The notes under the pieces are model-generated. The model had not been told where the DNA came from, made no database searches, and saw only the letters and a program-made list of their open reading frames with translations. A stretch of 64,000 bases of DNA from Photobacterium halotolerans DSM 18316 (GTDB lineage Bacteria; Pseudomonadota; Gammaproteobacteria; Enterobacterales; Vibrionaceae): assembly GCF_000425165.1 (NCBI RefSeq), contig NZ_AULG01000015.1, forward strand, positions 124,001 through 188,000, given 5' to 3'. Positions 24,666 to 33,923 of the stretch are shown here, piece by piece. Within the stretch, counting starts at the first letter, position 1. Each line of letters opens with the position of its first letter. A program made the position numbers and the translations under genes.

Positions 24666-27254
24666 TTAGTTAACCGTTGTTACCCGGCTGGTCCGCTGAC
24701 CTGAAACGGTTCTCAGCTGAACACCTGCCGCAACAGCGGGTGGGTTGAGATAGTCGTACGACTGCCAGCTCGTGCCTTGATCTGTTGAGTACTCAATAGT
24801 CAGACCCGGGAAAGTCGAATTGGCTTGCAGTACACCATTCTCAATAACACCGCCTGGAACCGGCAGGTTAAACGCAATACCCGCCTGCTCCAGTTTAGGC
24901 AGCACTTTCTGGCCCAGCAGGTTGGCGAACTGGTTGTAACCGGCGTTACGTCCGGCTTCGTCCAGCGCAATGCCTGCGTTGTCATTGGCTTCCCATGCTG
25001 CAGTGTGCCAGGCGCGTTCAGCCAGACCCAGTACGCGAGGGAAGATCATCCCTTCAAACTGGTCTTCGGTACGGACTGTTTCGGCCCAGAGTGATCCTTG
25101 AAGGCCCAGAACATTCTCGGGTTTGAGCAGTTTTTTCACACCCGCTGAAGCCACCACTTCTGCTTTGGTGATCGGTGCACCGGCACGAGTGAAGTCAGCA
25201 TTGGCGAAGACGTCGTCTGGCATGAAACCAAAGGTTTTACGGGTGTCGGTAAAACGTGGCGCCCAGTAGTAGCCACGCTCGTTTGGATCGGGTTCATACG
25301 GGTGGTCAAAGTACAGGTGGCTCGCATGGTTATAGACGACTTTATAGTCGTTATTGGCCAGGTTGTATGCGCGATCCGCGACACCCCATTCCCAGATATT
25401 CTGCCATGCGTTGCCCCAAAGCTGGCTGTTTGCCATTTGTGAGCGTGGATAAACCTGACCATCGTGCATCAGTCCGTCTTCCCAGCCTGCCATATCCAGA
25501 CCATAATTGGCAGTTATTACAGAAATACGTTCGACAAAGTAACGGCTCAGATCCGATACGCTGTTTACACCATCAGTATTGTTGGCAATGAAGTCCTGAC
25601 AGGCCGGGGAGTTAATCCATGCACCTGCAATTTCGTCACCGCCGAAGTGGAACGTTTTGAGCGGCTGAACGCCCTGATGCAGGCTGACAAGACCGTTAAC
25701 CACTGCATCAACAAAGTTATAAGACGATTCCATACACACATTGATGGCGTTGTCTGTGAACATCTGAACCGACAGATACTGAGTGGTATCGTTAAAGTCG
25801 GTCAGGAGGTATTTGTTCGCTTCAGCCATGTTCCCCTGAGCCGCGTAGTGATCATAGCGGGCTTCCATCGCCTTGATTGCGGCGTGTGCATGGCCGGGAA
25901 TGTCGATCTCAGGCACGACTTCAATATTCAGGGCTGCGGCATGGCTAAGAATGTCCTGATAGTCCGCTGCTGTGTAATAGCCGTTGGATTCAGGTGAACC
26001 ATCCGGGCCTGCACCCAGGAAAGGTAAAATACAGGCTTTCTCTTCCGGATCATGGCAGCGTGTTGCGCCAACCTCTGTCAGTTCAGGCAGACCTGGAATT
26101 TCTATGCGCCAGCCTTCGTCGTCAGCCAGGCGCAGATGGAGTTTGTTCAGCTTAAATGCGGCCATTTGATCCAGCAGCTGGATAATCGCCTCTTTAGTAC
26201 GGAAGTTACGCACTGCATCGACGGAAAAACCGCGGTAAGCAAACCGAGGCGCATCAGTAATCTGCACCTCAGGGACTTTATTACCGTCGACTAATTGCAA
26301 TAACGACTGAGAGGCATAAAGTGCGCCTGCAGCATCCGCGGCACCTATGGTGATGATCTCGTTAGCGGCGTCGACGTTAAGATTATACGCCTCTTCCCAC
26401 TTTTGTTCGCCATTGATGTTGACCTGACTCCAGCCCATATTGATACGTTTTTGGGTCGTGGGCGACCAGGGTACTGCAGTTACACCCAGTTGTTCGGCCA
26501 GGAACATGGCTTGATCTTCGTAACCATTGCCGTAGACGATGACCCAGGTTGAATCCAGTGTGACATCACCAGTGCCAAGCGTCAGTTCAGCAGGAGTAGG
26601 AATAACACCGCTGGCATTGTTGATGACATTGAGATCAGCATTGCGCTGGTATCTGTCTTGTGCGGTAAAAGGATCGTAAAAGTCGGTTATGGCTGCACTT
26701 CCATAACGTTTCCATTGCTGTGGCGTTGAAAAATCAGCCACGAATGGGAGCTCTTCTGATGGCTTGGTGGGGACCTGACCATTCACACGGTTACTGGTAC
26801 TGGTGATCAGCGACGTAATGGTCTGGCCTTGATCTTCAGACACGAAATACCAGTTCGGCATTACGTCAGTTTTTGCTACCTGCCAGTTTGCAGCATCAAA
26901 CTCAATGGCAAGCGATTGTCCCGGAGCCAGAGGGACAAAGTTTGCGGTTGGCTCGATCTTAAACATATCACCGTTGACATGACTGATTGTCACCTGGTCG
27001 CTTAAGACATTTTCAACCATACGGATATGGCTGAAGTAAATTGACCAACCCGTCGCGGGCAATGTTTTACCGCTTTGGTTGGTGAAATCGATTTTGGCGC
27101 GGAAAGTGACCCAGTCATTCTGAGTGTTATCCAGAACGGTGTAAGTCACATTCAACCCCTGGCCTAGCTGGTCGAGGTCTGCAGCAGGAATAGCCATCGC
27201 AGGTGCAGTTAATACAGCTGACAATGCAAGTGCCAAGACTGACGTTTTTATCAT
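24666..27254 (-). CDS. Beta-N-acetylhexosaminidase (chitobiase, GH20)
   Basis: 862 residues. The start at 27254 is chosen because AGGA lies 8 bases upstream and it opens a signal peptide (MIKTSVLALALSA..., cleavage after PAMA). Domain order: N-terminal chitobiase carbohydrate-binding domain (about 25-180), GH20b domain (about 215-335), the GH20 catalytic barrel (about 340-770) with the catalytic pair Asp540-Glu541 in FHFGGDEIAG, and a C-terminal chitobiase domain (about 790-860). It splits chitobiose and N-acetyl-oligosaccharides to GlcNAc outside the cytoplasm, feeding the NagA route. It is monocistronic with a long upstream region. Confidence 0.95.
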   Translation of the reverse strand: MIKTSVLALALSAVLTAPAMAIPAADLDQLGQGLNVTYTVLDNTQNDWVTFRAKIDFTNQSGKTLPATGWSIYFSHIRMVENVLSDQVTISHVNGDMFKIEPTANFVPLAPGQSLAIEFDAANWQVAKTDVMPNWYFVSEDQGQTITSLITSTSNRVNGQVPTKPSEELPFVADFSTPQQWKRYGSAAITDFYDPFTAQDRYQRNADLNVINNASGVIPTPAELTLGTGDVTLDSTWVIVYGNGYEDQAMFLAEQLGVTAVPWSPTTQKRINMGWSQVNINGEQKWEEAYNLNVDAANEIITIGAADAAGALYASQSLLQLVDGNKVPEVQITDAPRFAYRGFSVDAVRNFRTKEAIIQLLDQMAAFKLNKLHLRLADDEGWRIEIPGLPELTEVGATRCHDPEEKACILPFLGAGPDGSPESNGYYTAADYQDILSHAAALNIEVVPEIDIPGHAHAAIKAMEARYDHYAAQGNMAEANKYLLTDFNDTTQYLSVQMFTDNAINVCMESSYNFVDAVVNGLVSLHQGVQPLKTFHFGGDEIAGAWINSPACQDFIANNTDGVNSVSDLSRYFVERISVITANYGLDMAGWEDGLMHDGQVYPRSQMANSQLWGNAWQNIWEWGVADRAYNLANNDYKVVYNHASHLYFDHPYEPDPNERGYYWAPRFTDTRKTFGFMPDDVFANADFTRAGAPITKAEVVASAGVKKLLKPENVLGLQGSLWAETVRTEDQFEGMIFPRVLGLAERAWHTAAWEANDNAGIALDEAGRNAGYNQFANLLGQKVLPKLEQAGIAFNLPVPGGVIENGVLQANSTFPGLTIEYSTDQGTSWQSYDYLNPPAVAAGVQLRTVSGQRTSRVTTVN

Positions 27255-27866
27255 CTTAGGTTCCTTTTTTTGATGAGCGAAATAATCAATTTCCAGCCTA
27301 ACCATAAGATTTGAATGATAAAAATATCAATAGATGTAAATGCAATAAAAGATAGTAAAACTGGTAGGAATGCCTGATAAAGCATACTTTATGTGCATAA
27401 AACCAACAGATGTTCGTGATGAAGATTGTAATTTAAGCGAAGCGGGAGACACTGACTGCTTCGGCAGGGCACTTCTGGCCGTTGAAATGTCAGCGTGATG
27501 TAGGGTTATTGCGCGTTATAAAATATTGTTCACTTTTATCCGGAGGATGATGGACTCATTCAGCAGAATAATCATTCTGGTATATAAAGTGAGTCAAATT
27601 ATGATGGTAAACATCATGATTTCCAGTCACAGGTGACGATTCTAACGTTTAATAAAATTTGTTGCATATTCATTTTAGCAGGGGAGCAGCACATACGGTT
27701 TATAATAGCGGCAACTTACAGGTAACATTTAAATCCATTCAGGCAACAAATCAGTTGCCTTACAAAAATGGCATCCAGCTATCAGTTTCGCGATTAGAAG
27801 TGGATTTCCGCTCATCTCTAGAAGATACTCACCCGGCAACAACCTGATACGACAAAGGATAAAAAA
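27255..27866. other. Long AT-rich intergenic region upstream of the chitobiase and a lipoprotein gene
   Basis: About 610 bases between divergent genes. ATAAAG-CATA-CTTTAT (27377-27392) is a short palindrome about 125 bases before the chitobiase start. A TTG-started frame at 27659-27847 has no family resemblance or ribosome-binding site and is not called. Nothing else with a clear signal is seen. Confidence 0.4.
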
Positions 27867-28355
27867 ATGACAAGAGCAGCAGTAATTTTATGTTCATTAC
27901 TGGCCCTGGCTGGCTGTGATGAAGAAACAATTGAAAATTTGGTAGAGGGCAAGGTCGAAGTTTTTACGATTCATAGTGCCAGTACGACAAACCTGACAGG
28001 TGTACCTGATGGTTACCATACATGGGCAGAGTTGCAAAACTTCAATGTAGATTTACCGGAGAATGCCCCTTTTGGTACTCGTAATGATTTGGTCAATGCA
28101 GTCGGGGATGTTACTGACTCAGGTTGCGCAAAAATTCCGGAAACATCGGGAGTCTGTTTTAAAGAAGGCGATACATCAAGCTGCCTTCCTACAGAGCTTA
28201 CAGAGGTTGGTCTGAAGACGTATAAAATTGATTTAAGCAGTATTGAAGATGCAATCAATGCCGGTTTCTACCCAACAGCAGTGCAGTATCTTGATCAATT
28301 TGGTCTCAACTCGAATTTGAGCATTGAAGATGCAGAATGTTCAGCAATTGAGTAA
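27867..28355 (+). CDS. Small lipoprotein of unknown function
   Basis: 162 residues. A lipoprotein signal peptide with lipobox LAGC (Cys17) is followed directly by DEE; Asp at +2 would keep an enterobacterial lipoprotein in the inner membrane. The mature part is acidic with five further cysteines in the C-terminal two-thirds, suggesting disulphides. AAGGAT lies 6 bases before the ATG and a terminator follows. I recognise no family. Confidence 0.75.
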   Translation: MTRAAVILCSLLALAGCDEETIENLVEGKVEVFTIHSASTTNLTGVPDGYHTWAELQNFNVDLPENAPFGTRNDLVNAVGDVTDSGCAKIPETSGVCFKEGDTSSCLPTELTEVGLKTYKIDLSSIEDAINAGFYPTAVQYLDQFGLNSNLSIEDAECSAIE

Positions 28356-28381
28356 ACCTAATTGCGGATAATGTAAAGAAT

Positions 28382-28407
28382 GGCCAGGCATGACGTCTGG
28401 CCTTTTT
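28382..28407 (+). terminator. Intrinsic terminator after the small lipoprotein gene
   Basis: GGCCAG (28382-28387) pairs with CTGGCC (28397-28402) and TTTTT follows (28403-28407), 27 bases after the stop. Confidence 0.8.
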
Positions 28408-28465
28408 GTGCCTGTCTGGTTTGAAAACATGCATTGTAAGCACTTGAAGTTTAAACCTCTAACCG

Positions 28466-28500
28466 TTATCCACAAAAGCTGTGCATAACTCTGTGGGAAA
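28466..28500. other. Cluster of three DnaA-box-like sites
   Basis: TTATCCACA (28466-28474, plus strand) is a perfect consensus DnaA box. TGTGCATAA (28480-28488) is a one-mismatch box on the minus strand, and TGTGGGAAA (28492-28500) a two-mismatch box, also on the minus strand. The spacers are 5 and 3 bases. The cluster lies in a 306-base intergenic stretch downstream of a terminator and between the 3' ends of two convergent genes, so it is not an ordinary promoter. The rest of the stretch holds AT-rich sequence with two TGTGGTA words near 28551 and 28560. Confidence 0.55.
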
Positions 28501-28661
28501 TGGCCGGACCCCAGAAGCTGTATCGCCTTGGCCAATGTCAAGCATTCAATGTGGTATTTTTGTGGTAAATTTTTGTCCTGAATATGAGTAAACTTTGTTT
28601 GTTAGTTGCTTGTATTTAAAGGGAAAAATTTATTGAGAAGGTAAAAGGTCGCAAGCAAGTG

Positions 28662-29303
28662 TCAGCTTTGAGGCCCGGACAGCGGCTGCAATTTTAACAG
28701 CGGAGAATGGCTTACCTTTAAGGTTACAGTGTTGAAATGCTTTCCGGTGAGTTCAGGATGACGCTCATAGAAAAAGTTGCGGTCTCTTTCTATCGCATAG
28801 CTATGCGTCAGATACCCTCTTCCGTTGGGATAATCAGTGTTCCAGAGTGAACTTCTGGACACTTTACTGCTGGCAATAAACTCGCCCAGGTAAGTAACTT
28901 CATCAGGCTGGATAGAAAATGTTAAGTCCAGTTGTTTATCGGTTTGTGTATGGACAGTTTTCCGGCCGTCAGTGCCGATAAAGGTGATCGTATGGAGCAG
29001 GTAGTTTCCTGACGGCAGCGGCACAGTAAACAAAGAGCTTGTCGCAGTGGTGCTGTGAAAATCACTGGAATCATTGCTGTTAGAAACAGTGATATCCTGC
29101 TCTGAATCGGTTCGACTAAAATACAGTGTAGTTTTTAAGTTTTCACCCGTCGACGGCCAGATAGTCGATGCACCAATGCTACCCACTAAAAAACCTTTAT
29201 CCGGTAATTCGGTAGATTGTAAGTTTTCAGGAATAGATACCAGCACGCCCTTGCTACATCCAGCCAGAGACAAACCGATCAGACTGTAAACCAAAGGCTT
29301 CAT
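28662..29303 (-). CDS. Lipoprotein of unknown function
   Basis: 213 residues with a lipoprotein signal peptide and lipobox SLAGC (Cys16). The mature part is beta-rich, Ser/Thr-rich and without further cysteines; a stretch such as LPSGNYLLHTITFIGTDGRK looks like an immunoglobulin/PEGA-type beta domain, as in surface-exposed lipoproteins. No family is recognised. It sits alone, convergent with the other unknown lipoprotein across the DnaA-box region. Confidence 0.75.
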   Translation of the reverse strand: MKPLVYSLIGLSLAGCSKGVLVSIPENLQSTELPDKGFLVGSIGASTIWPSTGENLKTTLYFSRTDSEQDITVSNSNDSSDFHSTTATSSLFTVPLPSGNYLLHTITFIGTDGRKTVHTQTDKQLDLTFSIQPDEVTYLGEFIASSKVSRSSLWNTDYPNGRGYLTHSYAIERDRNFFYERHPELTGKHFNTVTLKVSHSPLLKLQPLSGPQS

Positions 29304-29450
29304 GTCTTTTCCTTCCTATTAATCGTTAGCAGTTGATAAATATCTAAAAACCAGTCTATAGCGTAGATACAGACACGCTGAGCCACAAAGCACATTTATG
29401 CCACATAACGCACAAAATCTCATGGCTTAACGTTAAAAAGTCAGGTGAAT

Positions 29451-29484
29451 AATAAAACTTTGAGCATTAGCTCAAAGTTTTATT
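29451..29484. terminator. Strong 15-bp hairpin, bidirectional terminator
   Basis: AATAAAACTTTGAGC (29451-29465), loop ATTA, GCTCAAAGTTTTATT (29470-29484). T-rich arms give a terminator on either strand. It lies about 60 bases after the stop of the minus-strand gene at 29542-30003. Confidence 0.75.
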
Positions 29485-29541
29485 GAATATTCTCAGAAGA
29501 GCGCAAGGTGAGGTCAGGCCCAGAACAGGTCAAACCCTTTG

Positions 29542-30003
29542 CTATTTGGCGGTGATAACGTTTTTGAACTTGTTTGCCTTACTGAAGAGGTAGTCAACAT
29601 CGGGCGGAAAGTCTTTGTTAGACTTTGCATGGTTCATCATGTCGAAGACAGTAAACTCAGTGAGTATCGCAAACTGATAGGAAGCGAAGTCGCTATTTGC
29701 CTGTAACGTCGGGTCGAAATACAAGTCTCCTGAGCGAATGATCGCATGATCGACGATGGGATCTTCGCAGCGATAGCCAAGCACGTATCGCTCTCCCTTG
29801 CCATAAATGACATTCATGTAAGAGTTATAGAAGCATTCGTTTTCTTGGCTTGTGCAAGTTTCTAATAACTCTGGGGCCATCGCTGAAACCGTCACAATTC
29901 TGATCCCTTCCGGGCGGAAGCCTAAATCAGACAGCTGTTGTTGAATTGATTCAATGGAGAGATTGGACACTTTACTTTCCGGATAACTGATAATCCGACA
30001 CAT
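29542..30003 (-). CDS. Hypothetical protein
   Basis: 153 residues, no signal peptide, mixed alpha/beta. GGGAAGA precedes the ATG at 30003. Four cysteines (2, 50, 57, 79) are scattered through the N-terminal half. A segment GYRCEDPIVDHAIIRSGDLYFDPTLQ has the feel of a small transglutaminase- or papain-like core (Cys...His...Asp spacing), but this is only an impression. A terminator follows it. No neighbour suggests a role. Confidence 0.6.
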   Translation of the reverse strand: MCRIISYPESKVSNLSIESIQQQLSDLGFRPEGIRIVTVSAMAPELLETCTSQENECFYNSYMNVIYGKGERYVLGYRCEDPIVDHAIIRSGDLYFDPTLQANSDFASYQFAILTEFTVFDMMNHAKSNKDFPPDVDYLFSKANKFKNVITAK

Positions 30004-30253
30004 TATATCTTCCCTGTTTCTTCAGGTCACTGTCTTCCATCTGGATTGATTTTACATCGTGATTCAGCCTGATCAGAGTCAGGTTAGTATGGAAATGGCG
30101 GAAGCAAAATTTCCGGATTTTGTAGTTTAAATGAGATTTGTTTTCAACTAAGATGTGTGACCAGTAACTCAGCTTAATGAGTAATTGACTAGTTATGGGA
30201 AGTTAGCTCAATGGCTTGCTTTTTGAACAGGATCTTAAGGTAACTGCTCCAAG

Positions 30254-31018
30254 ATGAACATGATGAAATCCAGTCTGACCGTGATTGCACTCGGTCTGAG
30301 CATAAATGCGGGGGCCAATACGCTTGATACTGCCCGCAATATTGAGAGCAAAATCAATCAGTCTGCCGAACAAAGCCAGAATAAGATTGATAAAAGTGCA
30401 GATGCGACGCTTTCGATGAAGGCTGAAATTGAAGCCCTTCAGGAAGAAGTGAAAAACCTTATTGTCTATCGGGATCATCTGGCTCGTCTGGTTGACAGCC
30501 AGGAATCAGAGAAAAGCAGCTTAAGTGAGCAGATTTCAGGTATCAAAGAAACGCGGCAGGGTGTTGTGCCATTGATGTATAAGATGATCGATGGTCTGAA
30601 ATCCGTGGTAGAAGATGACAAACCAATCAAACGTGATCAGCGACTGGCCCGGATTGCCAAGCTGGAGTTCATGATGGCTCAGGCCGATATCAGTGACGCC
30701 GAAAAATATCGCCGTATTCTGGAGGCTTACCAGATTGAAATGGACTACGGCACTAAGCTGGGTGTTTATCAGGGCAAAATGACCCTGAGTGCCACGGAAA
30801 ACATAGAAGCCGATATGCTGTATCTCGGACGTGTGGCTTTTGTGGCGCGAAGCCTTGACGGCCAGCGTTACTGGGCATGGAATGACGGTACTCATCAGTG
30901 GCAGTCATTAGAGCCTCAGGCTGGCACTGAGCTGGATAAAGCCTTTGCTATGGCGTCGAAACAAATCGCTCCCGGTCTGATTTCTCTTCCTGTATCCGTG
31001 AATGTGGAGGCTAACTGA
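30254..31018 (+). CDS. DUF3450 periplasmic protein of the TonB2 system
   Basis: 254 residues: a signal peptide (about 1-21, cleavage near NAGA-N), a coiled coil (about 30-100) and a compact C-terminal half with LYLGRVAFVARSLDGQRYWAW, typical of DUF3450. In Vibrio the family member heads the TonB2 operon (the VC1548 position in V. cholerae). It probably works in the periplasm with TtpC to couple proton-driven motion to outer-membrane receptors. Its stop is 1 base before the ttpC start; the six genes 30254-35083 form one operon. Confidence 0.9.
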   Translation: MNMMKSSLTVIALGLSINAGANTLDTARNIESKINQSAEQSQNKIDKSADATLSMKAEIEALQEEVKNLIVYRDHLARLVDSQESEKSSLSEQISGIKETRQGVVPLMYKMIDGLKSVVEDDKPIKRDQRLARIAKLEFMMAQADISDAEKYRRILEAYQIEMDYGTKLGVYQGKMTLSATENIEADMLYLGRVAFVARSLDGQRYWAWNDGTHQWQSLEPQAGTELDKAFAMASKQIAPGLISLPVSVNVEAN

Positions 31019-31019
31019 T

Positions 31020-32354
31020 ATGAAGTTTAAAACGTTAGCACTCGCACTTACCCTGGCCTCAGTGCAGACTTCCGTACTGGCTGTGGATGGCCTGGTGGAA
31101 AAGACCCGGCAGCAACAAAAAACCGAGCAAGTCCACAACCAGGCCCGCGAAGCCGGGTTTAAGCAGACTGAAGCAGAAATACGTGCTCAGAGAGATGCAC
31201 TGTTGGCCAAGCGTGAATCGCTGAATTCAGAAATTGACAACCTGAGCAACACCTTCAGCGGAAATGAAAAATCGCTGGCTCAACTGGAAGAAGAGTTAAG
31301 ACTTGAGTCTGGCAGCTTGGGTGAATTGTTCGGCGTGGTGCGCCAGACTGCAAAAGACTTGCAGGCGGAGCTGGAAACGTCAGTCACAGGTGCCGACCGT
31401 CATCAGTACAGCGCTGTTGTAAACGATATTGTTGATGCTAAGGCATTACCTTCGCTTAAGCAGTTAAACGGGCTGTGGCAGGGGATGAACGAGCAAATCA
31501 CAGCCAGCTCGGAAATGCGCAAAGTGTCTGTCTCTTATATTAACGGAGAAGGGTATCAATCCACTGTGGATGCATACCGTCTTGGCAGCATTGGCCTGAT
31601 TGGCGAGCAGGGTTATCTGGCCTGGAATGGTCTTCGCCAAGTGGCAACACCGTATTTAAAACAGCCAGAAAATGGTCCGGTAGCCAGTCAGATAGCATCG
31701 CTGCAGCAAGCGGGTTTGCAAATGGCGGTTGTTGACCCGTCTCGCGGCAAAATGCTGGAGCAGTTGGCGCATGCCCCCTCCCTTGCAGAACGTCTGTCCC
31801 AAGGCGGAGTGGTAGGTAAAATTATTCTTGGGCTGCTGGCGATCGGCGGCATCATTGCCTTGTACCGTGGCTGCAAATTGATCTGGATTCGCCAACAAAT
31901 CAATGCCCAGTTGAAGAAACCAGAAAAGCCAGGCAACAATCCACTTGGCCGTGTTCTGAGTGTTTACGACACCGATCAAAAGCGCTCTGTTGAAGCGTTG
32001 GAATTACGACTGCTGGAAACCATTGTCGATGAACAGCAGGGGCTGGAACGTGGTTTATCCATGCTGAAACTTCTTGCAGCGCTGGCACCTATGCTGGGCC
32101 TGCTGGGAACAGTAACCGGTATGATTGAAACCTTCCAGGTGATTACTCAGTTTGGCAATGGTGACCCTAAAGTGATGGCTGGAGGGATATCTATGGCACT
32201 GGTGACAACCGTACTGGGTCTGATATCAGCGATGCCTCTGCTGCTTGCACATAATCTGCTGAGCGCACAGGCAGATGCGATCCGCAGTATTCTTGAGAAG
32301 CAGGGCATCAGTCTTGTCGCGGCAGAAGCAGAAAAAACAGGAAGCACTGCGTAA
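31020..32354 (+). CDS. ttpC: TtpC, extended ExbB/TolQ-like proton-channel protein of TonB2
   Basis: 444 residues from the ATG at 31020, which opens a signal peptide (cleavage after SVLA). A periplasmic coiled coil (about 25-100) and a folded domain come before the first stable membrane helix (about 262-282, IILGLLAIGGIIALYRG); the MotA/TolQ/ExbB domain follows with LLAALAPMLGLLGTVTGM and the last helix. Vibrio TonB2 systems need this third component in addition to ExbB2 and ExbD2. It is one base downstream of the DUF3450 gene and overlaps exbB2 by one base. Confidence 0.93.
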   Translation: MKFKTLALALTLASVQTSVLAVDGLVEKTRQQQKTEQVHNQAREAGFKQTEAEIRAQRDALLAKRESLNSEIDNLSNTFSGNEKSLAQLEEELRLESGSLGELFGVVRQTAKDLQAELETSVTGADRHQYSAVVNDIVDAKALPSLKQLNGLWQGMNEQITASSEMRKVSVSYINGEGYQSTVDAYRLGSIGLIGEQGYLAWNGLRQVATPYLKQPENGPVASQIASLQQAGLQMAVVDPSRGKMLEQLAHAPSLAERLSQGGVVGKIILGLLAIGGIIALYRGCKLIWIRQQINAQLKKPEKPGNNPLGRVLSVYDTDQKRSVEALELRLLETIVDEQQGLERGLSMLKLLAALAPMLGLLGTVTGMIETFQVITQFGNGDPKVMAGGISMALVTTVLGLISAMPLLLAHNLLSAQADAIRSILEKQGISLVAAEAEKTGSTA

Positions 32355-32902
32355 TGGATGTGCCACTGTTCAGTAGCGAATTTGCCGAAACCTGGTGGAT
32401 CTCCCTGCAGCAGTTCATGCAACAGGGAGGACAAGTACTGTGGTGGCTGGCCGCTGTGGTGCTGTTCTGCTGGTTGCTGGTCGCTGAACGCCTGCTGTAT
32501 CTGGCGTTCACCTATCCCAAGCAAAAGCAGCAGTGGCTGGCAATGTGGTACGCCAGAGAAGATCAAACCTCCTGGTATGCCCATGCCATACGAGCCGGCT
32601 GGCTCAGTGAAGCACATCTTGCCTTATCTCAGAATCTGAATGTGATTAAAGTCCTGGTGGCGATTTGTCCGATGCTGGGACTGCTGGGAACAGTGACCGG
32701 CATGATTTCAGTCTTTGATGTCATGGCGAACCAAGGCAGCAGTCAGCCCAAACTGATGGCTTCGGGTATCTCGCTTGCTACTTTGCCAACAATGGCGGGT
32801 ATGGTTGCCGCACTGGCAGGCATGTTTATTCATGCTCGTCTTGCAAAAGCGTGCAAGATGCGTGAGCAAAAACTAGAAAAATTGATGAGGAGTCAACGAT
32901 GA
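32354..32902 (+). CDS. exbB2: TonB2-system ExbB
   Basis: 182 residues. Three membrane helices (about 24-48, 98-122, 136-160) with the conserved CPMLGLLGTVTGMI and MAGMVAALAGMF segments of MotA/TolQ/ExbB proteins. With ExbD2 it forms the proton channel that energises TonB2. The start ATG overlaps the ttpC stop (TAATG), and the stop overlaps exbD2 by 4 bases. Confidence 0.93.
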   Translation: MDVPLFSSEFAETWWISLQQFMQQGGQVLWWLAAVVLFCWLLVAERLLYLAFTYPKQKQQWLAMWYAREDQTSWYAHAIRAGWLSEAHLALSQNLNVIKVLVAICPMLGLLGTVTGMISVFDVMANQGSSQPKLMASGISLATLPTMAGMVAALAGMFIHARLAKACKMREQKLEKLMRSQR

Positions 32903-33303
32903 GGTTAAGTCGCCCATCTGTCGCTCGGGAAGAAGCCCAGATTGATCTGACTTCTATGCTGGATATCGTGTTTATCATGTTGATTTTTTTCATCGTGACC
33001 AGCTCTTTTGTTCGTGAGTCCGGCGTTGAAGTGAATCGTCCCCAAGCCAGTAATGTAGTCAGTCAGAAAGATGCCGGCATCTTTGTGGCGATCACTTCGG
33101 CAAATGATGTGTATATCGATAAGCGTGTTGTCGATGTTGAACGCGTACAGGCAACACTGGAAACCTTGCTGCTAGACCAGCCAGATGCGTCTTTGGTGAT
33201 TCAGGCTGACGAGCACGCCTACAGTGGTACTGTGGTAAAAGTCATGGATGCAGCCAAAGGTGCCGGAGTCAAAAATATCGCCCTGGCGGCGGAGAAACGC
33301 TGA
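32899..33303 (+). CDS. exbD2: TonB2-system ExbD
   Basis: 134 residues: one N-terminal membrane helix with the essential proton-carrying aspartate in SMLDIVFIMLIFF (Asp22) and a periplasmic domain (about 45-134). It works with ExbB2/TtpC to drive TonB2. Overlaps exbB2 by 4 bases and tonB2 by 1 base. Confidence 0.94.
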   Translation: MRLSRPSVAREEAQIDLTSMLDIVFIMLIFFIVTSSFVRESGVEVNRPQASNVVSQKDAGIFVAITSANDVYIDKRVVDVERVQATLETLLLDQPDASLVIQADEHAYSGTVVKVMDAAKGAGVKNIALAAEKR

Positions 33304-33923
33304 TGTTCAGGCTCATAGTAGCTGCTCCGTTAGCACTGCTGATTACCGGTGGCTTGTTTACTTTTATGGCCTGGATGGTTGATGACGGAAACCGTCAGTT
33401 ACCGGAAGCAAAAGAATCGCTGGCGTTTAATATGGTGATGGTTGAGCAGGAACGTGAAGCGCAGCGTCGGCAACGTACAGTCCCTGAGAAACCGGAAACA
33501 CCTGAGCCGCCACCGCAGGCCATGCCGAAAAGCGCCCAGGCCAGTGCTGTGACGCCTTTGGTTTCACCCACCATGCCGTCAATTGCTATGGATGCTTCCG
33601 TGAAAGGCCTGGCAATCAGCTTACCGGCCGTTTCAGATGTGGGAAGGGATCAGCAGGCCATGCCACTCTATCGCGTTGAGCCCAAATATCCTGCACGGGC
33701 CTTGAAAAGAAACATTGAAGGATATGTGGTGTTGTCGTTTACGATTGACCCGCAAGGCAGACCAACGGATATCAAGATTGTTGATGCGCAGCCAAATCGC
33801 GTTTTTGACCGTGAAGCGATACGTGCTTTAAAGAATTGGAAATACCAGCCAAAGATTGAAGGTGGTAAAGCGCTGTCTCAGCACGGACAACAAGTAAAAG
33901 TGGAATTTAATCTGAGTAAATGA
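33303..33923 (+). CDS. tonB2: TonB2 energy-transducing protein
   Basis: 206 residues: an N-terminal membrane helix (about 7-25), a short Pro/Glu linker (about 60-76, PEKPETPEPPPQ) and the TonB C-terminal domain (about 118-206) with YPARALKRNIEGYVVLSFTI and the final beta strand. It is shorter than TonB1, with a brief proline spacer, as is usual for TonB2. It contacts TonB boxes of outer-membrane siderophore and heme receptors. No receptor gene lies in the window. Confidence 0.95.
   Translation: MFRLIVAAPLALLITGGLFTFMAWMVDDGNRQLPEAKESLAFNMVMVEQEREAQRRQRTVPEKPETPEPPPQAMPKSAQASAVTPLVSPTMPSIAMDASVKGLAISLPAVSDVGRDQQAMPLYRVEPKYPARALKRNIEGYVVLSFTIDPQGRPTDIKIVDAQPNRVFDREAIRALKNWKYQPKIEGGKALSQHGQQVKVEFNLSK

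Noticed and set aside
27659-27847. 62-codon frame upstream of the small lipoprotein gene
   Set aside because: It starts at TTG, has no ribosome-binding site and no family resemblance; probably chance in an AT-rich leader.
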